Positions 8,459 to 18,279 are shown, numbered from the stretch's first letter. The stretch is 64,000 nucleotides of DNA from Neorhizobium huautlense (GCF_030811685.1 NZ_JAUSRF010000006.1:124001-188000), one strand, 5' to 3'. The notes: generated from the sequence alone by a model not told the origin. Numbers and translations: made by a program.

Positions 8459-9556
8459 ATGAACCGTCGCAATTTTTTCAAATGGACCGGTCTTGCTGCC
8501 ATCGCCGCGCTTGCCGGTGGTGTGACGGCAAGGAGCGCCATGGCTGGCAACAAATATTACAGCGGTCCCGTCTCGGATCATTTCGACGGCACGCATTTCT
8601 TCAATCCGAATGGCGAAGAACCGGCGGGCATGATGGATCTGCTGCGCTGGAAACTCGGCAACGGTAACATTCCCTGGCCCGAAACATTTGCCAGCCCGTT
8701 TCCGCAGGCCATGCCGGAAACCCGCGTCAGCGGCGACCGCCTCGTCGTTACCATGGTCGGCCATGCTTCCATGCTCATACAGGTCGCCGGCCTCAATATC
8801 CTCACCGATCCCGTCTGGTCGGAGCGCACCAGCCCGTTCAACTGGACCGGCCCGAAACGCGTCAACCCGCCCGGCATTCGCATCGGTGATCTGCCGCCGA
8901 TCGATATCGTGCTTGTCACCCACAATCATTACGACCATCTCGATCTCGAAACCCTTTGGGTGCTGCAGGGCCGCGACAAGCCGCATTTCATTACCCCTCT
9001 CGGCAATGACGCCATCATCCGCAGCAAGGTTCCGGATGCAAAAATCACGGTAATGGATTGGGGTGGTCAGGAAACCGTCGCGCCCGGTATTATCTTCCAT
9101 TGCGAACCCTGCCATCACTGGTCGGCACGTGGTCTGAATGACCGCCGACAGGCGCTTTGGGCAGCCTTCGTGTTCGAAACCCCGGCGGGAAAAATCTATC
9201 CCATCGGCGATACCGGTTTTCACAGCGGCATCAATTATCGTGCGGCGAAGGAAAAGCATGGCGGTTTCCGCCTCGCCAACCTGCCTTTTGGCGCCTACGA
9301 GCCGCGCTGGTTCATGGCGCCGCAGCACCAGAACCCGAAAGAGGCGGTGGAAGGCATGTTGCTTTGCGACGCCGCTTTTGTGGCCGGCCATCACTGGGGT
9401 ACGGTAAAGCTCACCAATGAAGGTATCGAACAGCCGGTAGAGGCGCTTCATATCGCGCTCGATACACGCAAGATCCCCCGTGAGCGTTTCCGTCCCATGC
9501 GGCCGGGCGAGATTTTTGACGTGCCTGCATCTCAATCCGCCACCACGCGCACTTGA
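8459..9556 (+). CDS. Tat-exported metallo-beta-lactamase-fold hydrolase
   Basis: A 365-aa protein. Its N-terminus, NRRNFFKWTGLAAIAALAGG, has a twin-arginine signal, so it should be folded before export to the periplasm. The zinc-binding THNHYDHLD motif is near residue 157. Further metal ligands are likely in the CEPCHHWSARG and GDTGFHSG segments, near residues 220 and 250. This arrangement resembles UlaG and NAPE-phospholipase-D-like lactonase/phosphodiesterases, but the substrate cannot be assigned. It stands alone between a VapB-like antitoxin and a heme oxygenase gene. Confidence 0.8.
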   Translation: MNRRNFFKWTGLAAIAALAGGVTARSAMAGNKYYSGPVSDHFDGTHFFNPNGEEPAGMMDLLRWKLGNGNIPWPETFASPFPQAMPETRVSGDRLVVTMVGHASMLIQVAGLNILTDPVWSERTSPFNWTGPKRVNPPGIRIGDLPPIDIVLVTHNHYDHLDLETLWVLQGRDKPHFITPLGNDAIIRSKVPDAKITVMDWGGQETVAPGIIFHCEPCHHWSARGLNDRRQALWAAFVFETPAGKIYPIGDTGFHSGINYRAAKEKHGGFRLANLPFGAYEPRWFMAPQHQNPKEAVEGMLLCDAAFVAGHHWGTVKLTNEGIEQPVEALHIALDTRKIPRERFRPMRPGEIFDVPASQSATTRT

Positions 9557-9608
9557 CGACACCCATGTTGATTTGCTTCATGCGAAACATGAGTGTGAGG
9601 GACAAGAA

Positions 9609-10196
9609 ATGCTGATCGAACTCGAACGCCCGACCGAGGCCACCCGCATCCAGCGGCTGAAGGCGTTGACGACGGGAACACATGACACGCTGGACAAGCG
9701 CATCATGCGGGCGGAGCCTTTTGCCAGCCGCGAGCGCTATGCGCTGTTCCTTGAGGTCCAGCATCATTTCCATGCCGATGTCGCACCGCTTTATGCGTCG
9801 GCAGATCTGAATGGAAAGCTTCCGGGCCTTGCCGATCGCTGCCGTCTGGACGCCCTGCGTCAGGATATTGTCGATCTCGGTGGCGTGGCGGAAAAACTCT
9901 CCTCCACCACCGGACCTCTCAGCCCTGCCGCAGCACTCGGCTGGGTTTATGTCGCCGAAGGCTCCAATCTCGGCGCCGCCTTCCTGCGCAAGGAAGCGAT
10001 CAAGCTGGATCTGTCGGACGATTTCGGCGCCCGCCATCTTGCCGGTCATCCGGAAGGGCGCGGCCTGCACTGGCGAAATTTCGTTTCGGCCTATAACGAC
10101 CTGCCGATGTCGCAAGCGGAAGAGATCGAAGCCGCCGAGGGCGCCAAGGCCGCCTTCCGCCGCGTGCATGGGCTGGTGGAACGGATTTTCGGGTAA
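9609..10196 (+). CDS. Biliverdin-forming heme oxygenase
   Basis: A 195-aa protein of the bacterial HmuO/BphO/PigA family, which opens heme to biliverdin, CO and iron. The likely proximal heme ligand is His25 in TTGTHDTLDKRIM. The family segment GWVYVAEGSNLGAAFL is near residue 117. The ATG at 9609 with GAGGGAC upstream is chosen over an upstream in-frame codon at 9480. No bacteriophytochrome gene or heme-uptake cluster is adjacent, so whether it serves iron acquisition or chromophore synthesis is open. Confidence 0.85.
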   Translation: MLIELERPTEATRIQRLKALTTGTHDTLDKRIMRAEPFASRERYALFLEVQHHFHADVAPLYASADLNGKLPGLADRCRLDALRQDIVDLGGVAEKLSSTTGPLSPAAALGWVYVAEGSNLGAAFLRKEAIKLDLSDDFGARHLAGHPEGRGLHWRNFVSAYNDLPMSQAEEIEAAEGAKAAFRRVHGLVERIFG

Positions 10197-10290
10197 CCGC
10201 CGGCCATCCGTCACCACTGGTAATTCCCAACGCTTTCGGCCATATACGCCTTGAAGATAGGGGCGCAGCGCCCGGGAATGGATCAGCATC

Positions 10291-11193
10291 ATGACAGGAC
10301 AGGTCGAATTCGCGCGGATGAACGGGCTTGGCAACAAGATCCTCGTTGTCGACATGCGCGGTCGCGCCGACATGGTGACGCCGGCTGCCGCGATCGCGCT
10401 CAATGCCGATCCGGCCACGCAGTTCGACCAGATCATGGCCATCCATGATCCGCGGGCCGATGGCACAGATGCCTGGATCGATATCCTGAACTGCGACGGC
10501 ACCAAGGCGCAGGCCTGCGGCAACGGCACCCGCTGTGTCGTGCAGGCGCTCAGCGCCGAGACTGGCCGCAAGACGTTCACCTTCCAGACGGTCGCCGGCA
10601 TCCTGAATGCGCAGGAGCATGCAGATGGCACGATCTCGGTCGATATGGGCAAGCCCGTTTTCGCCTGGGACAGGATCCCGCTGGCGGAAGAGTTTTTCGA
10701 CACGAGCCGTATCGAACTTCAGATCGGCCCGATCGATGCACCCGTGCTGCATTCGCCCTCGGCCATGTCGATCGGCAATCCGCATGCGATTTTCTGGGTC
10801 GATCAGGACCCGATGACCTTCTGTCTCGAACGGTTTGGCCCGATGCTGGAAAACCATCCGATGTTTCCGGAAAAGGCCAATATCACGCTGGCACAGGTCA
10901 TTGCCGGCGATGCCCTGCGCACCCGCACGTGGGAACGCGGCGCGGGCCTGACGCTTGCCTGCGGTTCCGCCGCCTGTGCCGCTGGCGTATCGGCTGCCCG
11001 CACGGGGCGCACCGGCCGCACCGTTACGATCGATGTCGCGACGGCTCCGACCCGCCAGCCGCTGGTCATCGAATGGCGGGAAGACGACCACGTCGTCATG
11101 ACCGGCCCTGCCGAATGGGAATGGTCCGGCAAGGTCGATCCCGTCACCGGCATTTTTGTTCGCGACGAAGAGCCCGAAGCGAGGGTGAATTGA
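10291..11193 (+). CDS. dapF: Diaminopimelate epimerase
   Basis: DapF interconverts LL- and meso-diaminopimelate for lysine and peptidoglycan. The two catalytic cysteines are visible: C76 in ACGNGTRC and C224 in LACGSAACA. The N-terminal [13 protein letters not shown] segment and the 300-aa length are normal. Its last bases overlap the start of mtaB (ATTGA), so the two are translationally coupled. A short GGGCGC-A-GCGCCC palindrome (10261-10273) lies in the leader. Confidence 0.97.
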   Translation: MTGQVEFARMNGLGNKILVVDMRGRADMVTPAAAIALNADPATQFDQIMAIHDPRADGTDAWIDILNCDGTKAQACGNGTRCVVQALSAETGRKTFTFQTVAGILNAQEHADGTISVDMGKPVFAWDRIPLAEEFFDTSRIELQIGPIDAPVLHSPSAMSIGNPHAIFWVDQDPMTFCLERFGPMLENHPMFPEKANITLAQVIAGDALRTRTWERGAGLTLACGSAACAAGVSAARTGRTGRTVTIDVATAPTRQPLVIEWREDDHVVMTGPAEWEWSGKVDPVTGIFVRDEEPEARVN

Positions 11194-12476
11194 GCGGCGT
11201 CGAGGTCATCACCTTCGGCTGTCGGCTGAACACCTATGAATCGGAAGTGATGCGGGCCGAAGCCGAAAAGGCTGGCCTCAACAATGCCGTTCTGGTCAAT
11301 ACCTGTGCCGTCACAGGCGAGGCGGTGCGTCAGGCGCGTCAGGCTATCCGTCGTGTCCGCCGCGAAAATCCGCATGCCCGCATCATCGTCACCGGCTGCG
11401 CCGCGCAAACGGAAAGCGGGACCTTTGCCGAGATGGCGGAAGTCGACATGGTGTTGGGCAATGAGGAAAAGCTGAAAAGCACATCCTATCGCGCCCTGCC
11501 GGATTTCGGCGTGTCGTCGGAAGAAAAGCTGCGCGTCAACGATATCATGAGCGTCAAGGCGACCGCGCCGCAAATGGTCAAGCATATCGATGGCCATGTG
11601 CGCGCCTTCATCCAGGTACAGAACGGCTGCGATCACCGCTGCACCTTCTGCATCATCCCTTATGGTCGCGGCAATTCCCGCTCGGTGCCCATGGGCGCTG
11701 TGGTCGAGCAGGCGCGAAAACTCACGGAAAGCGGTTATCGCGAAATCGTGCTGACCGGTGTCGATGCCACCAGCTATGGCGCCGATCTGCCAGGCAGCCC
11801 GACGCTTGGTTATCTCGCTAAAACGCTGCTGAAACAGGTCCCCGAAATTCGTCGCCTGCGCCTGTCATCGATCGACAGTATCGAGGCCGACAATCATCTT
11901 TGGGATCTGATTGCCGACGAACCGCGTTTCATGCCGCATCTGCATCTGTCCCTGCAGCATGGGGATGACATGATTTTGAAGCGCATGAAACGCCGTCACA
12001 GCCGCGCCGAAGCCTTGGCATTTACCGAGCAGGCCCGCCGCCTGCGGCCCGATATCGCCTTCGGTGCGGATATGATCGCCGGTTTCCCGACGGAAACGGA
12101 GGAAATGTTCGAAGGCGCGGCCACGCTTGCCGAAGAGGCCGGCATCTCCTTCCTGCACGTCTTCCCTTACAGTCCGCGCCCCGGCACGCCCGCCGCCCGC
12201 ATGCCGCAGGTCGATCGCGCGCTGGTCAAGGACCGTGCTAGCCGACTGCGCGCCCGTGGAGAGGTGCTGCACCGCGCCCATCTCGACCGCATGGTCGGAA
12301 CCGAACAGGTGATCATCGTCGAAAACAACGGCATGGCGCATACGGAAAACTTTTCGCTGGTTGCGGCCCCAACGCTTATTCCCCGCGACTTCAAGCGCGT
12401 TATGATAACAGGGCACAACGGCAAACATCTCGACATGGCCGTCGTGGCCGATGCTCGTCACGAGCAGGCGGCCTGA
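11190..12476 (+). CDS. mtaB: tRNA t6A37 methylthiotransferase (radical SAM)
   Basis: MtaB adds a methylthio group to t6A at position 37 of tRNAs. The N-terminal UPF0004 domain has cysteines 11, 39 and 70 for one [4Fe-4S] cluster. The radical-SAM cluster is C147, C151, C154 in [13 protein letters not shown]-like region lies at the C-terminus. The start is taken as the TTG at 11190, which overlaps the dapF stop and has GAGGG upstream. This yields 428 aa and the expected [13 protein letters not shown] beginning. tsaD, which acts in synthesis of the t6A substrate, lies at 54.3 kb. Confidence 0.94.
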   Translation: MSGVEVITFGCRLNTYESEVMRAEAEKAGLNNAVLVNTCAVTGEAVRQARQAIRRVRRENPHARIIVTGCAAQTESGTFAEMAEVDMVLGNEEKLKSTSYRALPDFGVSSEEKLRVNDIMSVKATAPQMVKHIDGHVRAFIQVQNGCDHRCTFCIIPYGRGNSRSVPMGAVVEQARKLTESGYREIVLTGVDATSYGADLPGSPTLGYLAKTLLKQVPEIRRLRLSSIDSIEADNHLWDLIADEPRFMPHLHLSLQHGDDMILKRMKRRHSRAEALAFTEQARRLRPDIAFGADMIAGFPTETEEMFEGAATLAEEAGISFLHVFPYSPRPGTPAARMPQVDRALVKDRASRLRARGEVLHRAHLDRMVGTEQVIIVENNGMAHTENFSLVAAPTLIPRDFKRVMITGHNGKHLDMAVVADARHEQAA

Positions 12477-12494
12477 CCGGAACGGATATCTTTT

Positions 12495-14099
12495 ATGGCA
12501 TTGAGCTTCATCAAACGTGTCTTCACCTTCGGCGACAAGCCGGTCGAGGATCAGGCTGCACATCCGGCTCCCGATCGGGCGGCGGATGCCGCGGCCGTTC
12601 AGGCCGAACTGGAGCCGAAATCGCGCGATGAGGACCTGCCGCTTGCCGCTGACCCGGTGGCGGCGGTGGAGATCGAGACGGCCGGTGGCCCGTCTGGCGA
12701 TGTGGTGGAGGCGGTTGAGGAAGAGCCTGCCGCGATCCTTCCGGGCGTTGAAGAGACCTCTGATCTTGGCGTTGTGCCGCTGTCCTTGCTGGAAGCTGAG
12801 GCTGCGGCGGAAACCGCGCGGGTTGAGGGTGCGGATCTACCCCCCTCTGCCCTGCCGGGCATCTCCCCCTCAGGGGGGGAGATCACGGATGTTCCGGCTT
12901 CGACCCCATTTGCTGAAAGTGCAAAAGGTGATGAGGCGCCCGCCCAGGATGTCGTGTCTGCCTTGAGGCAGGATGTGAGCAACGATTCGATCTCCCCCCC
13001 TGAGGGGGAGATGACCGGCAGGACAGAGGAGGGTGGTTCTACACCCGCCGAGACCAGCGGTGAACCAACGAACGCCCCGAGCGAAAGCGAAGGCGTGTCA
13101 CCCGCCACACCCGTCCTTCCCAAAGGTTTTTCCACCGCCAAGCCGGAAGCCGAACCGGTTGCCGTTGTCGCTCCTGCAAAACTCACATGGTTCCAGCGCC
13201 TGCGTGCCGGCCTTGCCCGCACCTCTTCGCAGCTCACCGGCCAGATTTCTGCCCTGTTCACCAAGCGCAAGCTCGACGAGCAGACACTCGAAGAACTGGA
13301 AGACCTGCTGATCCAGGCCGATCTCGGCGTCGAAACCGCCATGCGCATCACCGACACGCTGTCTTCCGAGCGCTACGGCAAGGATGTGACGGGCGAAGAC
13401 GTATCCCGCATCATGTCCGCCGAAATTACAAAAGTGCTGACGCCGGTCGCCAAGCCGCTGCAGCTCGATCTCGATCACAAGCCGCATGTCATTCTCGTCG
13501 TCGGCGTCAACGGCACCGGCAAGACCACCACGATCGGCAAGTTGGCCGCAAAACTCTCCGGTTCCGGCCTGAAGGTCATGCTTGCCGCCGGCGATACCTT
13601 TCGCGCAGCCGCGATTGAGCAGTTGAAAATCTGGGCGGATCGCACCGGTTCGCAATTTATCGGCACCAAGCTCGGCGCCGATGCGGCCGGTCTTGCCTAT
13701 GATGCGTTCGAACAGGCACGTGCCAACAAGTCGGACGTGCTGATCATCGATACCGCCGGCCGTCTGCAGAACCGCACGGAACTGATGGCGGAACTGGAAA
13801 AGATCGTGCGCGTGTTGAACAAGCTCGATCCCGATGCGCCGCATACCGTGTTGCAGACGCTCGATGCCACGACCGGCCAGAACGCCATGAACCAGGTGGA
13901 AATTTTCCGCAATGTCGCGGGTGTCAGCGGCCTGATCATGACCAAGCTCGACGGTACCGCGCGCGGTGGCATTCTTGTGGCCATTGCGGCCAAGCACAAA
14001 CTGCCGGTCTATTTCATCGGCGTTGGTGAAGGTGTGGATGATCTCGAACCTTTCGAGGCCAAGGATTTCGCGCATGCCATTGCCGGTCTGACGCATTGA
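12495..14099 (+). CDS. ftsY: SRP receptor FtsY with a long acidic A domain
   Basis: FtsY docks the SRP-ribosome complex at the inner membrane. Residues 1-~225 are an acidic, low-complexity A domain. The N domain begins near TWFQRLRAGL. The G domain has GVNGTGKTTTIGK (337-349), AAGDTFRAAA, DTAGRLQ and TKLDGTARGG. The A domain contains two inverted, nearly identical palindromic elements translated as part of the protein (residues 117-130 and 165-179), described separately. The total of 534 aa is long for the family. It follows mtaB by 18 nt. Confidence 0.97.
   Translation: MALSFIKRVFTFGDKPVEDQAAHPAPDRAADAAAVQAELEPKSRDEDLPLAADPVAAVEIETAGGPSGDVVEAVEEEPAAILPGVEETSDLGVVPLSLLEAEAAAETARVEGADLPPSALPGISPSGGEITDVPASTPFAESAKGDEAPAQDVVSALRQDVSNDSISPPEGEMTGRTEEGGSTPAETSGEPTNAPSESEGVSPATPVLPKGFSTAKPEAEPVAVVAPAKLTWFQRLRAGLARTSSQLTGQISALFTKRKLDEQTLEELEDLLIQADLGVETAMRITDTLSSERYGKDVTGEDVSRIMSAEITKVLTPVAKPLQLDLDHKPHVILVVGVNGTGKTTTIGKLAAKLSGSGLKVMLAAGDTFRAAAIEQLKIWADRTGSQFIGTKLGADAAGLAYDAFEQARANKSDVLIIDTAGRLQNRTELMAELEKIVRVLNKLDPDAPHTVLQTLDATTGQNAMNQVEIFRNVAGVSGLIMTKLDGTARGGILVAIAAKHKLPVYFIGVGEGVDDLEPFEAKDFAHAIAGLTH
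12844..12884 (+). repeat. Palindromic element inside ftsY, copy 1
   Basis: A 41-nt element beginning CCTCTGCCCTGCCGG. It contains the self-complementary CATCTCCCCC...GGGGGGGAGATC part. It is 39/41 identical to copy 2 in the opposite orientation. It is read in frame as part of PPSALPGISPSGGEI. The sequence resembles the short GC-rich palindromes dispersed between rhizobial genes. Confidence 0.8.
12989..13029 (-). repeat. Palindromic element inside ftsY, copy 2 (inverted)
   Basis: This is the reverse complement of copy 1 with two substitutions in 41 nt. It is read in frame as part of SISPPEGEMTGRTEEG. The two copies are 104 nt apart and could fold the mRNA, or the DNA, into a long hairpin. Confidence 0.8.
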
Positions 14100-14167
14100 T
14101 GCCACGAAGAACGTGTCTGGCTTGCCCAGTACAACCCAGTTGAGTTTCGCACAAGAAGTTGGATGCC

Positions 14168-14815
14168 ATGCAGATCGAAAGCGACACCACGCCGACCAAG
14201 GAAGAGAAGCAGCATCCCGGCCTCAAGCTGGCGCTGGAAATCGGGCCCTTGCTGGTATTCTTCTTCGGCAACCTGCGTGGCGAATGGCTGGCGGAAAAAT
14301 TTCCGGCACTGACCGCCATTGGCGGACCGCTTTTGATCGCGACCGCGCTGTTCATGGTCGCGACCGTGATTTCGTTGATCGTCTCGAAAATCGTTTTCAA
14401 GCACCTGCCGGTCATGCCCTTCGTTTCGGGCGTCGTGGTCATGGTCTTTGGCGGGTTGTCGATCTGGCTGCAGGACGAGACCTTCATCAAGATGAAGCCG
14501 ACCATCGTCAACACGCTGTTTGGCGTCGTCCTGCTCGGTGGTCTCCTGTTCGGCAAGTCGCTGCTCGGCTACGTCTTCAATGCCGCCTTCCGGCTGGATG
14601 CAGAAGGCTGGAAGAAGCTGACCTTGCGCTGGGGCATCTTTTTCCTGTTCCTCGCCGTCATCAACGAAATCGTCTGGCGCAATTTCTCCGATCAGTTCTG
14701 GGTCAATTTCAAGGTCTGGGGCACGATGCCGATCACCATCGCCTTCACGCTCTCGCAGATGCCTCTGATCATGCGCCACACGATCGAAGACACGGCGGCG
14801 GATAACGGCAAGTGA
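14168..14815 (+). CDS. yciB: YciB/IspZ-family inner-membrane septation protein
   Basis: A 215-aa protein with five to six membrane segments. Family landmarks are the early [12 protein letters not shown] segment, [16 protein letters not shown] in the middle and [18 protein letters not shown] near the end. YciB is linked to septation and envelope integrity; its biochemical activity is not settled. The longest frame opens with a TTG at 14159, but ATG 14168 is taken as the start. It lies 68 nt after ftsY and overlaps the next gene by GTGA. Confidence 0.93.
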   Translation: MQIESDTTPTKEEKQHPGLKLALEIGPLLVFFFGNLRGEWLAEKFPALTAIGGPLLIATALFMVATVISLIVSKIVFKHLPVMPFVSGVVVMVFGGLSIWLQDETFIKMKPTIVNTLFGVVLLGGLLFGKSLLGYVFNAAFRLDAEGWKKLTLRWGIFFLFLAVINEIVWRNFSDQFWVNFKVWGTMPITIAFTLSQMPLIMRHTIEDTAADNGK

Positions 14816-15399
14816 CGACGGCGGGCTTTTCCGAACCGGGCTCCCAATCGCGCCGTTGGCTCATCGGCGCGCTCGTTCTGTTCATCGCGCAGATCGCCAT
14901 CCTGTATGTCATGGGCCGTATTCCGATCTGCGAATGCGGTTACATAAAACTGTTCGAACCGGGCGTGAATTCGCCCGGCAATTCGCAGCATATCGCCGAC
15001 TGGTACACGCCCTCCCACATCATACACGGGTTTCTGTTTTACGGTCTCGGCTGGCTGGTGCTGCGCCGCGCGCCGATCTCGGCCCGCCTGTCGCTGGCGG
15101 TGTTGATCGAGGCTGCCTGGGAAATCCTCGAGAACTCGCCCATCATCATCGATCGTTATCGCTCTGCCACAATGGCGCTCGGTTATAACGGTGACAGCAT
15201 TTTGAACTCGGCGATGGATACGGTGTCCATGGCGATCGGTTTTTTTATCGCCGCGCGCCTGCCGGTATGGATGACGGTGGCGATCGCTATATTTTTCGAG
15301 TTGCTGACCGGTTATCTGATCCGCGACAATCTGACGCTCAACGTCCTTATGCTGATTTCCCCTGTGGATGCGGTGCGCGAGTGGCAGTCAGCCCTGTAA
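14812..15399 (+). CDS. DUF2585/UPF0314 membrane protein
   Basis: A 195-aa protein with about five membrane segments and the family blocks [36 protein letters not shown] and [18 protein letters not shown] (given here as family landmarks). It occurs widely in Rhizobiales and has no established function. The GTG start overlaps the yciB stop by four bases, so the two are co-translated. The conserved acidic and histidine residues inside membrane-adjacent segments could be functional, but that is inference. Confidence 0.85.
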   Translation: MTTAGFSEPGSQSRRWLIGALVLFIAQIAILYVMGRIPICECGYIKLFEPGVNSPGNSQHIADWYTPSHIIHGFLFYGLGWLVLRRAPISARLSLAVLIEAAWEILENSPIIIDRYRSATMALGYNGDSILNSAMDTVSMAIGFFIAARLPVWMTVAIAIFFELLTGYLIRDNLTLNVLMLISPVDAVREWQSAL

Positions 15400-15511
15400 A
15401 GGGCGTGTATCTGCTGTCTCTCAATCAGGTTTCGTTAACAGTCGCGTCATAGAACCGGACTGTCAGTTCGTGGAGGGGGATGAGCCCCTTAGGCCGCGTC
15501 GCGAGGACGAC

Positions 15512-16699
15512 ATGGAATCCCAGGATAATTTCGCTTATCTTCTGCCCTTCATTTTCCTGACCTTCGGTCTGGTGTTTCTCGGGATGGCGCGTCTGGGCGA
15601 CCGCAGTGCCCCTGCCTGGGGTTTTGGTTATATCGCTGCCGCTCTCGGCTTCGCCACGCCCATGCTGCTTGGTTTCCTGCCGGCACGCGGGCAGGCCGTT
15701 CTGGCGAATGCCTTCTTCTTTACCGGGTTCTATCTGTACGGCGACGCCCTTCTTCTGCGCTTCCGCCGCCCGCGCCTTCGCAAAGCACGTATGGCGCTTT
15801 GGGCGGCGGGCATGGCGTGTGCCGGATATTTCATTCTTGTCGCCGACAGCATGCGCGGCGAGCTGATGACCAGCGATCTCTTCTGCCTGGCTCTTCTGAC
15901 GCTGCCGCTTGTAACCGTGGTGGGACATCTTCGCCGCCCTATCGATATCGCCCTGTTCGGTATCGTCGGACTGGTCTTTCTGGAGACGCTCGTGCGGCTG
16001 GTCACCATGACGGTGGTGATGACGGATCAGACCTATGTCGGCTTCGAGCGCTTTCTGGCATCCGATTACGCCTTCGTCATGCAGGTCGGCGCCAGCATCA
16101 TCGGTTTCCTGATGGCGCTGACGGCGCTCGCTGCAACGGTTCTCGATGTCATCGGTGGCCACCAGGATGCCGCGCATCGCGATCCACTGACCAATGCGCT
16201 CAACCGTCGCGGTTTCGATCGCGCCGTTGCCGAGCTTGGTGAACTGGGTGAGCGTGGCGTGGTCATCTGCAGCGATGTCGACCATTTCAAGCGCGTCAAC
16301 GACGATTACGGCCATGCGGCCGGCGATGTGGTCATCACCATTCTGGTCGAACTGTTCCGGCGACAGCTTCCGGAAGGCGCGCTGATCGCGCGGTTCGGGG
16401 GCGAGGAATTTGTGGCCTTCCTGCCCGGCATGTCGCTGACAGAAGGCGGGGTGCATGCGGAAGTGATCTGCCACGCCTTTGCAAACCGGCGCTGGGAAAC
16501 GACCGGCATCCGCCGCAAGGTGACGGCAAGTTTTGGCGTCTGCGCCGTCTCACGCAACGACCGCTCGGTTCATGAGGCGATTGCGCGTGCCGATTCCTGC
16601 CTTTACGCAGCCAAGGATGCCGGCCGTAACCGCGTCGTCATCGAAGGTCGACAGAGAACCGATGGATCTGCCACCATTCACAGCATAACCGCCGCCTGA
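15512..16699 (+). CDS. Membrane-anchored diguanylate cyclase (GGDEF)
   Basis: A 395-aa protein. The first ~220 residues carry several membrane helices, a likely sensory module. Residues ~230-380 are a GGDEF domain with DPLTNALNRRGFD, SDVDHFKRVND and the active-site RFGGEEF (294-300), so it should make cyclic di-GMP from GTP. The allosteric I-site RxxD, expected just before the active site, is replaced by PEGA, so product inhibition may be lost. The start ATG has GAGGA upstream; the longer frame from 15368 is rejected. It is convergent with ccmG. Confidence 0.9.
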   Translation: MESQDNFAYLLPFIFLTFGLVFLGMARLGDRSAPAWGFGYIAAALGFATPMLLGFLPARGQAVLANAFFFTGFYLYGDALLLRFRRPRLRKARMALWAAGMACAGYFILVADSMRGELMTSDLFCLALLTLPLVTVVGHLRRPIDIALFGIVGLVFLETLVRLVTMTVVMTDQTYVGFERFLASDYAFVMQVGASIIGFLMALTALAATVLDVIGGHQDAAHRDPLTNALNRRGFDRAVAELGELGERGVVICSDVDHFKRVNDDYGHAAGDVVITILVELFRRQLPEGALIARFGGEEFVAFLPGMSLTEGGVHAEVICHAFANRRWETTGIRRKVTASFGVCAVSRNDRSVHEAIARADSCLYAAKDAGRNRVVIEGRQRTDGSATIHSITAA

Positions 16700-16742
16700 A
16701 GCGCTGGCCCTGTCTGTTTTCAGGATTTCGAGAGCGCTTTTT
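16699..16742 (+). terminator. Possible terminator of the diguanylate cyclase
   Basis: AAGCGCT (16699-16705) pairs with AGCGCTT (16733-16739). An inner CCTG/CAGG pair closes a smaller stem, and TTTTT follows. It overlaps the 3' end of the convergent ccmG. Confidence 0.45.
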
Positions 16743-17337
16743 CCATCGCCGGCAATAGGCCGTTGGTCAGGCTTTGGCTGTCGAACGGGCCGACCTTCTT
16801 GTACAGGATCGTGCCGTCTGGGCCGACCAGATAACTTTCCGGAATGCCGTAGACACCCCAGTCGATCGCCGCCTTGCCGTTCGGGTCGACGCCGATCGCC
16901 TTGTAGGGATTGCCGAGTTCTCCCAGAAAACGCAGCGCGTTGTCGTTGCGATCCTTGTAGTTGATGCCGACAATGTTCAGCTGGCCCTGTTCGGCCAGGT
17001 TTTTCAGGATCGGATGTTCCTGTCGGCAGGGTACGCACCAGGAGGCAAAGACGTTGACCAGCGTCAGCTTGCCCCGGATCGCGTCATCTGTCAGCGCCGG
17101 CAGGTTGACGCCTTCAAGCGCGGGCATGGCCAGTGACGGGGCCTTCTGGCCCAGAAGTGCAGAAGGGATGGCCGAAACATCGTGGCCGTTGACATCCTGA
17201 TCGTAAAGCATCTTGCCGGCGACGGCGGCGAAGCCGGCAAACACGGCGAGCGGGATGAGCGCCAGTGCATAACGGCCAAAACCGCGACGCGCGCCTTCGG
17301 GCTGCTTCTGTTCCGTTGGTTGCGAGCTATTGGTCAT
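16720..17337 (-). CDS. ccmG: Thiol:disulfide interchange protein CcmG/DsbE
   Basis: A 205-aa periplasmic thioredoxin-like protein held by one N-terminal helix (about residues 22-45). The redox motif WCVPC is near residue 105, followed by the family segment GINYKDRNDNAL and the cis-proline region YGIPESYLVG. It reduces apocytochrome c or CcmH for heme attachment. Its ATG overlaps the ccmD stop by ATGA. It is the last gene of ccmABCDG here. ccmE, ccmF and ccmH are not in the window. Confidence 0.95.
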   Translation of the reverse strand: MTNSSQPTEQKQPEGARRGFGRYALALIPLAVFAGFAAVAGKMLYDQDVNGHDVSAIPSALLGQKAPSLAMPALEGVNLPALTDDAIRGKLTLVNVFASWCVPCRQEHPILKNLAEQGQLNIVGINYKDRNDNALRFLGELGNPYKAIGVDPNGKAAIDWGVYGIPESYLVGPDGTILYKKVGPFDSQSLTNGLLPAMEKALSKS

Positions 17338-17507
17338 GCCTCTTTGCCTTCCGGCTTCGGGGCGGAGCGGCGGCGAATGCCGGATGCTTCGAGTTCCGCC
17401 AGTTCCTTGGCTCGAGCCCGGCCATCCAGCCAGACCCAGGTGATAAGACAGAGGCTGATCAGCGCTGCGATGCCATAGGACATGGCGATATAGAATGTAT
17501 GGGTCAT
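17334..17507 (-). CDS. ccmD: Heme exporter protein CcmD
   Basis: A 57-aa protein with one membrane helix (YIAMSYGIAALISLCLITWVWL) and a basic cytoplasmic tail, as expected for CcmD. CcmD holds CcmE to the CcmABC complex and is needed for release of heme-loaded CcmE. The start is ATG 17507, just after the ccmC stop; the longer open frame is a read-back into ccmC. Confidence 0.9.
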   Translation of the reverse strand: MTHTFYIAMSYGIAALISLCLITWVWLDGRARAKELAELEASGIRRRSAPKPEGKEA

Positions 17508-17508
17508 G

Positions 17509-18279
17509 TCACGCACCCTTTTCCGAAGTCTGGCCGGCCATGCGGGCCGCCATGCGGCGTTGCGCGCTGACGCGGCGGCGCCAGATCTCGTTACGCATCG
17601 CGGCGATATGCAGCGTGAAAAACAGCATGGTGAAGGCAAAAGCCATGATCAGCAGGGGCCAGAGAAAAGTGCTGTCGATCGTCGAGCCGCCCATGCGGAT
17701 GACGCTGGCCGGTTGGTGCAGCGTATTCCACCAGTCGACGGAGAACTTGATGATCGGGATGTTGACGAACCCGACGAGGATCAGGACGGCCGAAACACGC
17801 GCGGCCTTGCCCGGATCATCCATGGCGCGGTTGAGCGCGATCAGGCCGAGATACATCAGGAACAGCACGAAAACAGAGGTCAGGCGCGCATCCCACACCC
17901 ACCATGTGCCCCACATCGGCTTGCCCCAGAGTGAGCCGGTGGCAAGCGCGATCAGCGTGAAGGCAGCGCCGAGAGGGGCTGCGGCCTTGTGGCTGACATC
18001 TGCCAGCGGATGACGCCAGACCAGCGTGCCGATGGCCGACGCTGCCATCACCGAATAACACATCATAGAGAGCCAGGCGGCCGGCACATGCACATACATG
18101 ATGCGCACGGTCATGCCTTGCTGGTAATCGCCTTCGCCGGCAAAGCTCAGATAGAGGCCTATTGCGAAGAGGATGGCGGTGATGCCGGCCATCCAGGGAA
18201 GAAGACGCGACGCCAGGCCCAAAAACCGCGTTGGGTTGGCGAGATCTGTCAGCTTGGTCAAAACGGCTATCTGGGGCAT
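17509..18279 (-). CDS. ccmC: Heme transporter subunit CcmC
   Basis: A 256-aa inner-membrane protein with six helices. It bears the tryptophan-rich WGTWWVWD heme-handling motif near residue 125 and flanking periplasmic histidines (VHVPAAW, WWNTLHQPAS). CcmC delivers heme to CcmE. It lies 43 nt after ccmB and next to ccmD. Confidence 0.96.
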   Translation of the reverse strand: MPQIAVLTKLTDLANPTRFLGLASRLLPWMAGITAILFAIGLYLSFAGEGDYQQGMTVRIMYVHVPAAWLSMMCYSVMAASAIGTLVWRHPLADVSHKAAAPLGAAFTLIALATGSLWGKPMWGTWWVWDARLTSVFVLFLMYLGLIALNRAMDDPGKAARVSAVLILVGFVNIPIIKFSVDWWNTLHQPASVIRMGGSTIDSTFLWPLLIMAFAFTMLFFTLHIAAMRNEIWRRRVSAQRRMAARMAGQTSEKGA

